The notes: a model not told the origin generated them from the letters alone. Numbered from the stretch's first letter, positions 36,501 to 45,209 are shown. The stretch is 64,000 bases of DNA from a virus (IMGVR_UViG_3300007516_000015:1-64000); one strand, 5' to 3'. Program-made: numbers and translations.

Positions 36501-37578
36501 TAACTCAAGTCATGCTGAAGGTAATTTATCGGTAGCTATTGGTGATGGAAGCCACGCTGAAGGTGATTTTTCGACAGCGATTGGTGAATTTAGTCACGCT
36601 GAAGGTGGTAGAACAACAGCGAGTGGTATCAGAAGTCATGCCGAAGGTAGTAGTACAACAGCGGTTGGTGATAGAAGTCATGCTGAAGGTAATAGAACGA
36701 CAGCTATTGGTTTTGTTAGTCACGCTGAAGGTGGTAACACGATAGCGATTGGAGATGCTAGTCACGCTGAAGGTAGTCAAACGATAGCGAGTGGAGAATC
36801 TAGCCATGCTGAAGGTTTTTCAACAGTAGCAAATGGTCCTGCAAGTCATGCTGAAGGTGATAGTACAACAGCGATTGGTGATAATAGCCACGCTGAAGGT
36901 AGTAACACAACAGCGAGTGGTGTGTCAAGTCACGCTGAAGGGCAATTAACAGTAGCAAATGGTGATTTTACCCACGCTGAAGGTAATGCTACAATAGCTA
37001 GTGGTAACTTTAGTCATGCTGAAGGTAGTGGTACAACAGCGAGTGGCGATTACAGTCATGCTAGTGGTAATAAAACAACAGCTAGTGGTCTAGCAAGTCA
37101 TAGTGAAGGTAGTAGTACAATAGCTTCTGGTAATTTTAGTCATGTTGAAGGTAATTTATCGGTAGCTATTGGTGATGGAAGCCACGCTGAAGGGCTCAAT
37201 ACAACAGCAAGTGGAATTGCTAGTCATGCTGAAGGTAGTGGTACAACAGCGAGTGGTAACAATAGTCATGCTGAAGGTAGTGGTACAACAGCAGTTGGTG
37301 TTGGAAGTCATGCTGGTGGTAGTGAATGTGTTGCGAGTGGTGATACTAGTTTTGTACACGGTAGTGGTAGTACAGCTCTTGGTGAATCTACAATAGTTTT
37401 AGGGGATGCTATAACAGGAACATCAGCGAATACAGTTTATGTAGCACCATTGGTTTTAGCAAGACTAACAACAGCACAAATAACCGCATTAACAGCGGAA
37501 AACGGTATGATGGTTTACGATACAACAACTAATAAATTTAGGGGGTATGAAAACGGTGCTTGGGCAAATTTGATATAA
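33544..37578 (+). CDS. Long tail fibre/adhesin of about 75 YadA-head-like 14-residue repeats, 1344 aa
   Basis: Likely a trimeric fibre that binds the host surface. An N-terminal attachment domain (residues 1-75) is followed by two repeat blocks with consensus SHAEGxxTxASGxx: about 13 units near residues 80-265 and about 62 near residues 412-1285. The blocks share the same entry (SLKTINDTSIDATG / SLKTINDTSVDATG) and the same capping unit (SFVHGSGSTA). The period of 14 residues matches YadA/Hep_Hag head repeats, which form a left-handed trimeric beta-roll. The C-terminus (NGMMVYDTTTNKFRGYENGA) is a common fibre tip ending. No intramolecular chaperone or enzymatic domain is visible. The block between (residues 265-410) is a short linker-like beta domain. 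Confidence 0.85.
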   Translation: MILTSREIYSGASRYDLIHIVVTGDTTQNPSGSSFAIPIGFIIDLIPPNTGTTLPDTYWVSGSTGVNSLKTINDTSIDATGDYSLAEGSNTTAIGMSSHAEGNSTTAGGINSHAEGDRTTASGNSSHAEGNLSVAIGDASHAEGFATRASGVGSHAQGFSTIASGSSSHAEGTNTRAIGIASHAEGNHTIASGDNSHAEGDRTIASGDYSHSEGSNTDALGRASHTEGANTIAGGDYSHAGGISSIASGNTSFVHGSGSTAVGNGTIVLGDNIIGNTPNTTYVNLLNIKELASGSSIINLGLDINGYVVVGSSGGTSTGSTTFSGGTINGPTIFTNGLTANTFSATTYLGLPLDIMVTGGTYSAGTAVFTNNTGGTFDVAGFSTGGTSYWTSGSTGNFSLKTINDTSVDATGNYALAEGRATLASGPISHAEGNSTLASGQSSHAEGQETTASGLASHAEGGNTTAIGVTSHAEGQLTIAQGDGSHAEGSGTTASGNFSHAEGNFTVASGTSSHAEGLNTRAGGIRSHAEGNSTTASGINSHAEGGGSIASNFNSHAEGGDTTASGIASHTEGVFTVASGINSHAEGSGTTASSFQSHAGGWGSIASGTNSFVHGSGSTASGDNSFAEGNTTTASGINSHAEGQLTIATGTTSHAEGLLTLATNQASHAEGTATTSSGQSSHSEGQSTTASGNFSHAEGNLSIASGTSSHAEGNRTVASGLRSHSEGQQSTASGLIAHAEGFTTTASGDYSHSEGGFTLAFGPFSHAEGSSTTASGDNSHAEGDGTIASGNYSHTEGFSTIASGNTSHAEGNTTTAGGDFSHAEGNFTVASGASSHAEGQESTASGPFSHAEGANTTANAQASHAEGQVTVASGDYSHAEGNFTVASGTSSHAEGLNTIAGGIRSHAEGTSTTASGTNSHTEGSGTTASGISSHAQGNHTIASGNFSHAEGQSTIANGDFTHAEGNATIASGNFSHAEGSGTTASGNSSHAEGNLSVAIGDGSHAEGDFSTAIGEFSHAEGGRTTASGIRSHAEGSSTTAVGDRSHAEGNRTTAIGFVSHAEGGNTIAIGDASHAEGSQTIASGESSHAEGFSTVANGPASHAEGDSTTAIGDNSHAEGSNTTASGVSSHAEGQLTVANGDFTHAEGNATIASGNFSHAEGSGTTASGDYSHASGNKTTASGLASHSEGSSTIASGNFSHVEGNLSVAIGDGSHAEGLNTTASGIASHAEGSGTTASGNNSHAEGSGTTAVGVGSHAGGSECVASGDTSFVHGSGSTALGESTIVLGDAITGTSANTVYVAPLVLARLTTAQITALTAENGMMVYDTTTNKFRGYENGAWANLI
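33780..34335 (+). repeat. 42-nt coding repeat array, block 1 (about 13 units)
   Basis: Degenerate 42-nt units encoding SHAEGxxTxASGxx; ends in a capping unit encoding SFVHGSGSTAVG followed by a strand-rich exit. Confidence 0.88.
34780..37395 (+). repeat. 42-nt coding repeat array, block 2 (about 62 units)
   Basis: Same unit as block 1. Some multi-unit stretches are identical in DNA at two places: about 85 nt at 36415-36499 recurs at 36960-37044, and about 45 nt at 35050 recurs at 36187. This shows unequal recombination or gene conversion within the array. Confidence 0.88.
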
Positions 37579-37579
37579 T

Positions 37580-37822
37580 ATGCCAGAATTAATTAAAAAT
37601 ATAGAAGCCTATTCAGTTGATATTTTATCAAATGATATTACATTGGTTAAAAGTGTCTCAGGGGAAATCCAACAGGAAGACTATATAAATATGGGTGGTT
37701 TTATAGGTTATCTACAAAACTTAAGTAGAGCTGAAAAAACATCAGCACTAACAAAACCATTGTTATATGGTTTAAAAAACACTAAATTTTTACCGATTAA
37801 AACTTTAAATATAGATTACTAA
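37580..37822 (+). CDS. Small hypothetical protein, 80 aa
   Basis: Begins 1 nt after the fibre gene and its stop overlaps the next start by 1 nt. The sequence contains short strands (YSVDILSNDITLVKSVSG) and a helical part (MGGFIGYLQNLSRAEKTSAL). No known family. The position between two fibre genes suggests a fibre assembly factor, chaperone or small attachment protein; this is inference from context only. Confidence 0.55.
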   Translation: MPELIKNIEAYSVDILSNDITLVKSVSGEIQQEDYINMGGFIGYLQNLSRAEKTSALTKPLLYGLKNTKFLPIKTLNIDY

Positions 37823-40065
37823 TGAGGTACCAAGAACTGATATATATACAAAATGAACATAGTGGTGTTAGAAATAAAGATATTTTAAATGTCAATATGA
37901 GTTCCGATATGTGTATTTTTCGCGCACCAGAATTCGAAATAAGTGGTGCTAGTAAAATAGATTGTAGTTGTAGTTGCACACCAGATTACACCTTATTAGA
38001 AGGTGGTATTTGTCAGTTTGTTGAAATAACTGGTGCAACTATAAATGGTACTATTTTAACCGCTTATACTGGTTCTGTGTCAACTGGATACGATAATTTA
38101 GGTACCAAATTTTTTAATCAAGAATTAACAGGTGTTTTACCATACACCCTTACAAATGCAGGTGTGTTAATCGATGGTAATTTAACAACCATTTCTGAAG
38201 ATATTTTAGTTAATACAGGTAACCTTTGGGATTCTAATGGTTCATCTAGTAATGGTAGGTTAAATAACACTGGTATTTGGGCAACAGCTGGAGCTCCATT
38301 ATCAAACGAACCAGTTGGTTCGTGGATTGGTTTTTCTAAATGTATTGAGTTACCAACATCAGGTACTTATTCGGTTGGTCTTGCCGCTGATAACTTAACT
38401 AGATTTAAGATTAACGGTGAATTATTTTATACAGTAACTGGGTCAACTTCTACAGCTTTTCAATATTGGTCAATATTTGAGATAACTTTAAGTGCTGGAA
38501 CAAACGTAATTGAAATGGAAGGTTATAATATTAGTGGCCAAGCTTCGTTTGGTGCTGAAATTTACCAATCTACAATTAGTAATTTAACTGGGTTAACAAC
38601 AACTAGTGATTTAGATAGGTTTACTATTTTTACAACAAAAGATTTTAGGTATGAAACAAATGGAAATTTCCCTGTTGAATTTCAATTAGGAGATTTATCT
38701 GGGTATTCATGTCCAAGCGGGTATTTTTTAAATACTTGTGGTACTGGCTTTACTTGTTCTATTTTAATAGAAAGTGGTTGTACAATTCCAACAGGTGAGT
38801 ATTATGTAATAAATGACGAAACAACAATACCCTTTGATTTTAATTTTACTGGTAATGTGGAAACATTCTCAGCAAACAACGCGACTTTTAATTATGAAGT
38901 CTACAAATTTAATGCAAATTCTCAAACATTTACACTGCCACCTATTTATAAATCAGAAAATTTTGAATATTCTGGGTTTAGTAGCACAAGTGCAATAACA
39001 CAAAACATCCCAGTTAATAGTTTAGGTTTAGATGGTCAATATTTGATAAAAGGTTATTATAAATTCAATGCTTGTACTAACTTTCTTAATAAATTAGGAA
39101 AAACTGTTAATACATTATCTTTTATCAAAGGAAAAGAATATGATTTATATGATGAAGATTTAGATTTTTATTTCACAGCTTTTAAAGGAGCTGATAAACC
39201 CATAATTTTAAATAACGGAACCAATTCTCCGTCAGCTAACAAACTTTTTCAACAAACAATTTTACCCGAAGATAACCAGACTAATATAATCATAACAAAT
39301 AGTTATGATGGTTATTTTATTTTAACTTCAAATGGGATTGTTTTAACCCCAACATTAGATTTTACATTTACTGGTAATGTTGTCACTCTAATCACACCAG
39401 CTACAAGTGGCGATGTGATAACAGTTTCTTACACAACACTTGGTGGTGAAACAAGATTAATGGGTGATAACATCTACATTACATCACCTATAGTTAGTGG
39501 GGTAACAGGTAATCAAGGTTCTGGTTCTACGTATTTTAACACTGACGAAGGAAAATATGAAATATACACTTCAATAACACCTGAAGATGGTGGGGATATC
39601 CTAGTTATGATTAATGGTGTCGTGTTAGCGACTGGTATCGATTTTTATCAATCAATTTCTGACTCTAAGAGAATAATCCTTGTGGGTGACCTATTAATCG
39701 GTGATGAAATAGCTATTGTTTATTTTCCAATTACCAACACTGTGAACGGGTTACTAACTAATAGGCCAACTATTTCGTGGGAGATAGAAACAGAACCACA
39801 ATTAGTTAATGGTTTGTTTACCCTAGAAGTAAGTACTGGTAACACTTTTACTACATTATATAGTGGTATGACCCAACCTTATGTCGTTGGTCAAACGGGT
39901 TATTATGATAGATTTATTGCTCAGGGTGAAATAGGTACAATATTATATTATCGAGTCAAAAATGAAAAAAATTATATTAATTTATGTGGTAGTGTGATGA
40001 ATGATATTAAATATAGTGATATCATTCCGATAACAATTCAAACTAATTCAATAAATTCTTATTAA
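37822..40065 (+). CDS. Tail protein sharing the duplicated beta domain, 747 aa
   Basis: Residues about 64-312 are the second copy of the domain found in the 1350-residue protein (IGFSKCIELPTSGTYSVGLA; GTNVIEMEGYN). It is preceded by the Cys cluster CSCSCTP. Further on are two copies of a fibre-type strand module (GYFILTSNGIVLTPTLDFTF and GDILVMINGVVLATGIDFYQ, each followed by a GDxIxVxY-like strand). A fibronectin-III-like end follows (PTISWEIETEPQLVNGLFTL). This modular build suggests a fibre or receptor-binding protein that may attach at an equivalent site to its paralogous domain. Confidence 0.6.
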   Translation: MRYQELIYIQNEHSGVRNKDILNVNMSSDMCIFRAPEFEISGASKIDCSCSCTPDYTLLEGGICQFVEITGATINGTILTAYTGSVSTGYDNLGTKFFNQELTGVLPYTLTNAGVLIDGNLTTISEDILVNTGNLWDSNGSSSNGRLNNTGIWATAGAPLSNEPVGSWIGFSKCIELPTSGTYSVGLAADNLTRFKINGELFYTVTGSTSTAFQYWSIFEITLSAGTNVIEMEGYNISGQASFGAEIYQSTISNLTGLTTTSDLDRFTIFTTKDFRYETNGNFPVEFQLGDLSGYSCPSGYFLNTCGTGFTCSILIESGCTIPTGEYYVINDETTIPFDFNFTGNVETFSANNATFNYEVYKFNANSQTFTLPPIYKSENFEYSGFSSTSAITQNIPVNSLGLDGQYLIKGYYKFNACTNFLNKLGKTVNTLSFIKGKEYDLYDEDLDFYFTAFKGADKPIILNNGTNSPSANKLFQQTILPEDNQTNIIITNSYDGYFILTSNGIVLTPTLDFTFTGNVVTLITPATSGDVITVSYTTLGGETRLMGDNIYITSPIVSGVTGNQGSGSTYFNTDEGKYEIYTSITPEDGGDILVMINGVVLATGIDFYQSISDSKRIILVGDLLIGDEIAIVYFPITNTVNGLLTNRPTISWEIETEPQLVNGLFTLEVSTGNTFTTLYSGMTQPYVVGQTGYYDRFIAQGEIGTILYYRVKNEKNYINLCGSVMNDIKYSDIIPITIQTNSINSY
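38013..38757 (+). repeat. Duplicated beta domain, copy 2
   Basis: Partner of 31093-31820; the copies keep the same residue order and end with the Cys motif GYSCP-x-GYFLNTC. Confidence 0.8.
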
Positions 40066-40078
40066 TATTGACTATTCG

Positions 40079-40118
40079 ATATTTATAATTAAAATTAAGT
40101 TAAAACAATATATTTATA
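40079..40118 (+). promoter_or_regulatory. Two tandem late-type motifs (ATATTTATA twice)
   Basis: ATATTTATA at 40079-40087 and again at 40110-40118, 35 nt and 4 nt before the ATG at 40123. Only the upstream copy leaves room for an untranslated leader. Confidence 0.42.
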
Positions 40119-40122
40119 AAAT

Positions 40123-42276
40123 ATGAGTTACATTATTAACAGCACAGACCCATTCGTTAGCATCAAGTTAACAGAAAAAGGAAGAGAACAATTGGCTCTA
40201 GGTCAACTTAATTTCGCGTTTTGGGGAGTTGGGGATTCTGAAATAAATTATGGTAGAGAAGCAATAGTTGATGCAAACCCAACTGATGTAACACTTTCTG
40301 CTAGTAGTAAAGTTTTAAGACCAGTTGACCGACAACCAAATATTAAGTATTTTATCACACCTAGTAATTCTAATTCTCAGTATCAATTAATTGATGCCTC
40401 AAATATGAACGTAGTTAAGGCTATAGTTAATAATGGAGCTATCGAAAGAGGGTTTTTTTCAGCTGGTACTTCAGCATATACAACAAACTTAAGTGATGAT
40501 TTAACACCATACAACCAAGTGATAAATAATTCTGGGATTACGGGTAGTACTGAAATAGTTGTAACTAATTCTGGTTTAATTTCAGTAGGAGATTATATTC
40601 TATTCAAACTTAGTAACGATGTCTTAGGACCTCTCCCAACTAATAATACGATAAGTGCTATACCAAATTTATGGTTTAAAGTACAAGGTATCGTTGGTAC
40701 TACTTTAACACTAGATAGAAATCTACCGAATTATTCATCGTTTACTGGAACATCGAGTTTTATTATTTATAAAGGTGGTGAAGTTTATGAAACAATTGGT
40801 TTAGGTAACACTACGGCTTATTGGGATTCTGGTACTTTATCCTTTAATTCAAATGTTAATGTTACATGTCATGATGTACCAGTTTGGAACATGAACAATG
40901 TTTGGTGTGAGAACATGGCTGGAATGAGCGCAGCTACACTTTATGAAGATTATACCAAGTTTGGTTCTTATCAATATTTAGGAACTAAAAACCCATATTT
41001 AGAATATTTGTGTGAAAACAGCGCAAATACGGTAAACTTCAACTGTAATGGTCCAGGTATAAGCTATCCCGATGAAGTAACCAAATCAGTTTCAATTATT
41101 CATTATACAAACAACACTATTTCAAATAATTATGGTGAATTTTTATTTGTCGATGCAACCAACGATAAAATAGTTAAAGTTCATATACCAAACCTTATGT
41201 ACCATAGAAGTGGTTTTGCCACTGGCAGTGGTACTACGATGGGTATGACATTTATAGCTTCAGGTGCAACACAATTTATCGGTGATAGTGATATCCAATA
41301 TATCGATTTAATTGAACACCCAGATAATATTTTATCAGGTAATACTTCTTTGATTGTTGGTAAGGTATTACCACAATATAAGATGGTTATTTTTGATGAC
41401 GATGAAATAGTCGCTGCTATTTCATATAAATCTAACAGAAATTGGACTTTACCTGAATTAGCTGCAAATATTGTAGCTCCAAGCGGTGGAACATCAACAG
41501 GTGTTTTAGCACCTAATAAAACAATTTATTTAACATACAGTCTTGAAAATTCAGGAATAACTAGTGGGTTAACAAGTAGTTTACCTTGTCAAAACTATGT
41601 AAAGGTGACAAATAATACATCAACTGGAAAGGATATAACTTTTAGAATAGCAACAACTGATTTACTTCCATACATGCGAAAAATTGAAGATGTTTCTTAT
41701 GATGGTTATGGTTTTTATGGTGATACATTTAGATTATTATATCAAATTGTTGATGATTCAACAACAAGACCAGATTCAGGTGCTTGGAAATCATATGATT
41801 TCACATCTACTGGTATAACAACGACTACAGGTGAAACAATCGACCCAATTTTATTAGAAAGTCAAACCCCAGGAGGTTTCGATTGTGGTGTTTCAACTGG
41901 TTTCATATTAGATTTAATAAAAGATGGGTTATCAACACCGTTTAATTTAATCCCATTATTAAATATGGCCCCAAACAACCAACCAAATAATTTACAATTT
42001 GGAGATGAAAGATTTTTTTATGGAAACATAGAAACATTCATTGGTGCTACAATTTATAAAACAATTTTCGATGTAAGGGTTAATGGTAGTCAATTTGACA
42101 CAACAACCAACCCTACTAGAAGTTCTGACCCAACAACCAACCCACCATTAATAAGAATTAGTGATGTGGGAATTTATGATATAAGTCAAAATTTGGTTTG
42201 TATTGGTAAACTTAGCACACCAGTTAAATTGGTCGCTGGCAACACTATAATGCTTGAATTAAGCATGGATTTTTAA
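40123..42276 (+). CDS. Distal tail protein with conserved KLTxxGR N-terminus, 717 aa
   Basis: The N-terminal 60 residues (VSIKLTEKGREQLALGQLNF, then WGVGDSEINYG) match a motif seen in many phage tail proteins of large myoviruses, and are shared with the 400-residue protein downstream (paralogue). The remainder is beta-rich, and the C-terminus resembles the downstream protein's end (PPLIRISDVGIYDISQNLV versus DTPRISEIGLFDDLGNLI). No enzymatic motif. Probably both form related structural units such as fibre or whisker components. Expression probably starts from the late-type motifs just upstream. Confidence 0.65.
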   Translation: MSYIINSTDPFVSIKLTEKGREQLALGQLNFAFWGVGDSEINYGREAIVDANPTDVTLSASSKVLRPVDRQPNIKYFITPSNSNSQYQLIDASNMNVVKAIVNNGAIERGFFSAGTSAYTTNLSDDLTPYNQVINNSGITGSTEIVVTNSGLISVGDYILFKLSNDVLGPLPTNNTISAIPNLWFKVQGIVGTTLTLDRNLPNYSSFTGTSSFIIYKGGEVYETIGLGNTTAYWDSGTLSFNSNVNVTCHDVPVWNMNNVWCENMAGMSAATLYEDYTKFGSYQYLGTKNPYLEYLCENSANTVNFNCNGPGISYPDEVTKSVSIIHYTNNTISNNYGEFLFVDATNDKIVKVHIPNLMYHRSGFATGSGTTMGMTFIASGATQFIGDSDIQYIDLIEHPDNILSGNTSLIVGKVLPQYKMVIFDDDEIVAAISYKSNRNWTLPELAANIVAPSGGTSTGVLAPNKTIYLTYSLENSGITSGLTSSLPCQNYVKVTNNTSTGKDITFRIATTDLLPYMRKIEDVSYDGYGFYGDTFRLLYQIVDDSTTRPDSGAWKSYDFTSTGITTTTGETIDPILLESQTPGGFDCGVSTGFILDLIKDGLSTPFNLIPLLNMAPNNQPNNLQFGDERFFYGNIETFIGATIYKTIFDVRVNGSQFDTTTNPTRSSDPTTNPPLIRISDVGIYDISQNLVCIGKLSTPVKLVAGNTIMLELSMDF

Positions 42277-42286
42277 TTAAAACAAT

Positions 42287-43489
42287 ATGGGATTTATTAC
42301 ATCAGCAAACACACTTTCATTAATAGCTAAACTAACGCCACTAGGAAGACAAAGAATTGTTTCAACAAACAATTCTTTGATATCATCATTTTCTTTAGGT
42401 GATTCAGATGCAAATTATAACGTACCTTTATTTTTGATAAACGGGCAAATACCAACTATTTCTGGTAGTAGAGGTGCTACATCATCTATTAGCAATAGTA
42501 GTTCACGAGCTATTTCTATGAAAAGTCAGTTGTTTGTAAACACCACTGGCTCTTTAAAAAAATCGGTAGAAAAACAATCTTCATTTATTTCATTAGAAAC
42601 TATACCAAATGGGGTGATAACTTTAGATTATAGAAATTTAACTAGAAATTTAATCGATAGAGATAATTTTAATTCAGATAGTTTGGTTAATTTATTCTAT
42701 TCTTTTGGTTTACCATTAAACACAATTCAAGATACTATTTTTTCTGGTACCCCTTATTCAAATGGTGGGTATTCAGATACAGCATTAAGCGGTATTGCAC
42801 AAACAAATATATTAGTCATTGGAATTAATAATTCAAACTACGGGGAAACTATTGATGGTAAAACAATAAGAGTCGAACTACCAACAACAGGTGGAACCTA
42901 CACTATTTATAGTACTTTTCAAAATAAAGGTCTGTCAAGACAAACAGAAGATGCGAATATAAGAGATTCTTCAAGAATAACATCACCATTTGGTGATAAT
43001 ATTGCGATGCTTGTTTCTGACGATATAATGAGACCAAATGGTGGTTCCCCTTCATTAAGTTGGAGTACTGGTTTTGGTACAATCAAACCGTTCAGTGTAA
43101 ACGCTAAAGAACTTTACAATTTACAAACAAACACAAACCTTGGTCTTACAGCTGATACAGTTGTTGGAATAGCTTATTTAGATAAAGGATTTTTGGTTAT
43201 TACTAACCAAGCAATTGTAAATAACTACACTCAAGATTTTAGCTCAGCAACTACGGTAACTCTTAATAGTGTTTCAACAGCTATTTACCAAAACATTACA
43301 TGTTTGGCCAATAGAGGTGAATTTGGTTCTTCATTAAATTCGACTTTTTCTAGTTCTGATACACCTAGAATTAGTGAAATTGGTTTATTTGACGATTTGG
43401 GTAATTTAATTGCTTTAGCTAAAACTGACCGTCATGTTACCAAGAACGTTAATGAATTTAAAGCTTTCAATATAAAAATTAATCTTTAA
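42287..43489 (+). CDS. Paralogous distal tail protein, 400 aa
   Basis: Shares the N-terminal pattern (LIAKLTPLGRQRIV, then SLGDSDANYN) and the C-terminal ISEIGLFD pattern with the 717-residue protein 10 nt upstream, so the two arose by duplication. Strand-rich with no Cys. No membrane segment or enzyme motif. It is the last gene of the tail block; the following gap 43490-43535 shows no clear terminator. Confidence 0.65.
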   Translation: MGFITSANTLSLIAKLTPLGRQRIVSTNNSLISSFSLGDSDANYNVPLFLINGQIPTISGSRGATSSISNSSSRAISMKSQLFVNTTGSLKKSVEKQSSFISLETIPNGVITLDYRNLTRNLIDRDNFNSDSLVNLFYSFGLPLNTIQDTIFSGTPYSNGGYSDTALSGIAQTNILVIGINNSNYGETIDGKTIRVELPTTGGTYTIYSTFQNKGLSRQTEDANIRDSSRITSPFGDNIAMLVSDDIMRPNGGSPSLSWSTGFGTIKPFSVNAKELYNLQTNTNLGLTADTVVGIAYLDKGFLVITNQAIVNNYTQDFSSATTVTLNSVSTAIYQNITCLANRGEFGSSLNSTFSSSDTPRISEIGLFDDLGNLIALAKTDRHVTKNVNEFKAFNIKINL

Positions 43490-43535
43490 CCATTTACCTT
43501 TTACACTATCTAACTAGATTGATACAAAAAGAAAT

Positions 43536-44201
43536 ATGGAAAAATTAAATAAGGGTGCTATCGATAACGTAAGCTACATTCTTTCACTAGATGTTTCAAC
43601 TTCAACAATAGGGATTTCATTATTTGAAGACTTAGGTGATAAAGGTGAATTAAAACTTTTACACCATGTTAGTCCTAAAGTAAAACCACAACCAGAAACC
43701 AAAATGGAAGAGTTGTTTAGGAAAGTTGAGATTTTTGAAAAAGAATTCCTTACTAATTATACTGATTTTGGTATTACCAAAGTGATAATTGAGGAACCTC
43801 TTCTTCAATCAAACAATGTTTACACAATAGCAACTCTTTTACGTTTTAATGGTATGATATCAAAATCTGTTTATGACACTATTGGGGTTGTACCAGACTT
43901 CATATCTTCTTATGATGCTCGTAAGTATGCCTTTCCAGAATTAATGGGTGTTAGACGCTTTAAAAAAGACGGTACACCCTTAGCTGAAAAACAGATAGCA
44001 AAAAACACACCAGTTTTATTTGGGGAATATGATTTTACTGTAGATAAAAAATATGTGATTTTTGAGAAAGTTTGTGATTTAGAACCACAAATAACTTGGT
44101 TCTATGATAAACACAACAAACTTAAAAAAGAAAATTTTGATATGAGCGATGCATATGTTTGTGGATTAGCTTATATGAAAAAACAAGGTCTTTGGAAATA
44201 A
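43536..44201 (+). CDS. RuvC-like Holliday junction resolvase
   Basis: Probably cuts four-way junctions and branched DNA before packaging, the job of endonuclease VII in T4. The RNase H-like fold of RuvC is visible: first catalytic Asp19 in ILSLDVSTSTIGIS, Glu86/Glu87 in KVIIEEPLL, and the C-terminal acidic pair Asp202/Asp205 in FDMSDAYVCGLAY. Length is 221 residues against about 170 for bacterial RuvC; the insertion lies between residues 110 and 190. It opens the second replication/recombination block; no promoter with both elements was found before it. Family assignment is good, activity inferred. Confidence 0.75.
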   Translation: MEKLNKGAIDNVSYILSLDVSTSTIGISLFEDLGDKGELKLLHHVSPKVKPQPETKMEELFRKVEIFEKEFLTNYTDFGITKVIIEEPLLQSNNVYTIATLLRFNGMISKSVYDTIGVVPDFISSYDARKYAFPELMGVRRFKKDGTPLAEKQIAKNTPVLFGEYDFTVDKKYVIFEKVCDLEPQITWFYDKHNKLKKENFDMSDAYVCGLAYMKKQGLWK

Positions 44202-44209
44202 GTTTAAAC

Positions 44210-44239
44210 TTGTGCTTTGAGAATTTTTTAGTATATTTG
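44210..44239 (+). promoter_or_regulatory. Promoter TTG-N19-TATATTTG, leaderless type
   Basis: TTG 44210-44212 and TATATTTG 44232-44239. The primase ATG is at 44244, 4 nt after the box, so transcription should start at or next to the A of the start codon. Confidence 0.68.
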
Positions 44240-44243
44240 CGAT

Positions 44244-45206
44244 ATGTCACATGTGCTATTAGTCGATATTCTTGAAGGTTTCCTTGGTGAACATAGAAAA
44301 CATAACGAAGATTCTGGTCAAGTTTCTTTTGATTGTCCAGCTTGTTCAGAAGATAAAGGTCTGATAGATAGTGGTGATGGAAAGGGTAATTTAGAAATAA
44401 ATTATGATAAGGGGGTTTTTAGGTGTTGGAGTTGTCACGATGTTAACAACATGCATGGTCCAATACTTAAACTCCTTAAACGTTATGGTTCGCCTAAAAA
44501 TACTAGGGATTACTTACTTGTTAAACCTGACGCTAATATTATATCGAATAGAGAACGAGAAAAAATAATAGTAGAAATACCTGAAGGGTATAAAGAGTTG
44601 TCAAAATGTACAGTTAAAGACTATAAATCAGATGTAGCTTTAGATTATTTACACAAACGTGGTATTACTGATGAAATAATTAAAGAATTTAAAATAGGGT
44701 ATACGATAAATGGAGATTATAATAACAGAGTAATCATACCATCTTTTAGTTCAGACGGAGTTCTTAATTATTTTGTTGCGCGATGGTTTTTAAATAAGAA
44801 AACTGGGTTAAAATATTTAAACCCGCAAGCTGAAAAAGAAGAAATTATTTTTGGTGAAAGTAAATTAAATTTCGATTCAACAATATACATAGTTGAAGGT
44901 GTTACCGACCATATTGTTACACCAAATTCAGTTCCTTTATTAGGAAAATATATAAATGATAAATTAATAGAAATGCTACACGATAACGCTATGGGTTTTA
45001 TTGTTATAGTTCTTGATGGTGATGCTTTTGAGGATGCTAAAAATTTATACCAGAAACTAAACTTTGGTGATTTGATGGGGAGGGTGAAAATTGTTTCGTG
45101 CCCAGATGGTTACGACCCATCAAAAATTCATCAATTGTTAGGTGCCAAAGGAATTACTAAATTATTAATGGGTGCTAGGTTCCTAAAAGAGTCTGAGGAA
45201 AGATAA
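44244..45206 (+). CDS. 61: DnaG-type primase (T4 gp61-like)
   Basis: Synthesises RNA primers on the lagging strand with the helicase encoded at 8956. Zinc-binding domain: Cys31, Cys34, Cys61 and Cys64 (FDCPAC and FRCWSC). Toprim domain: IVEGVTD near residues 215-221 with catalytic Glu, and VLDGDAFEDA near residues 256-265 with the metal-binding Asp pair. Length 320 residues, near T4 gp61 (342). The first Met is favoured because the promoter box ends 4 nt before it and no other Met precedes the zinc ligands. Confidence 0.88.
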   Translation: MSHVLLVDILEGFLGEHRKHNEDSGQVSFDCPACSEDKGLIDSGDGKGNLEINYDKGVFRCWSCHDVNNMHGPILKLLKRYGSPKNTRDYLLVKPDANIISNREREKIIVEIPEGYKELSKCTVKDYKSDVALDYLHKRGITDEIIKEFKIGYTINGDYNNRVIIPSFSSDGVLNYFVARWFLNKKTGLKYLNPQAEKEEIIFGESKLNFDSTIYIVEGVTDHIVTPNSVPLLGKYINDKLIEMLHDNAMGFIVIVLDGDAFEDAKNLYQKLNFGDLMGRVKIVSCPDGYDPSKIHQLLGAKGITKLLMGARFLKESEER

Positions 45207-45209
45207 TAG

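Noticed and set aside
34972-37359. Several minus-strand open frames rich in Thr, Cys and Ser inside the fibre gene
   Set aside because: They follow the 42-nt periodicity of the plus-strand repeat and encode no plausible protein.
33780-37395. Regular 42-nt repeats looked at first like a CRISPR-like or tandem noncoding array
   Set aside because: They are in frame, degenerate at third positions and encode a periodic fibre; there are no unique spacers.
33544-43489. Possible diversity-generating retroelement acting on fibre genes
   Set aside because: No reverse transcriptase and no variable/template repeat pair is seen in the window.
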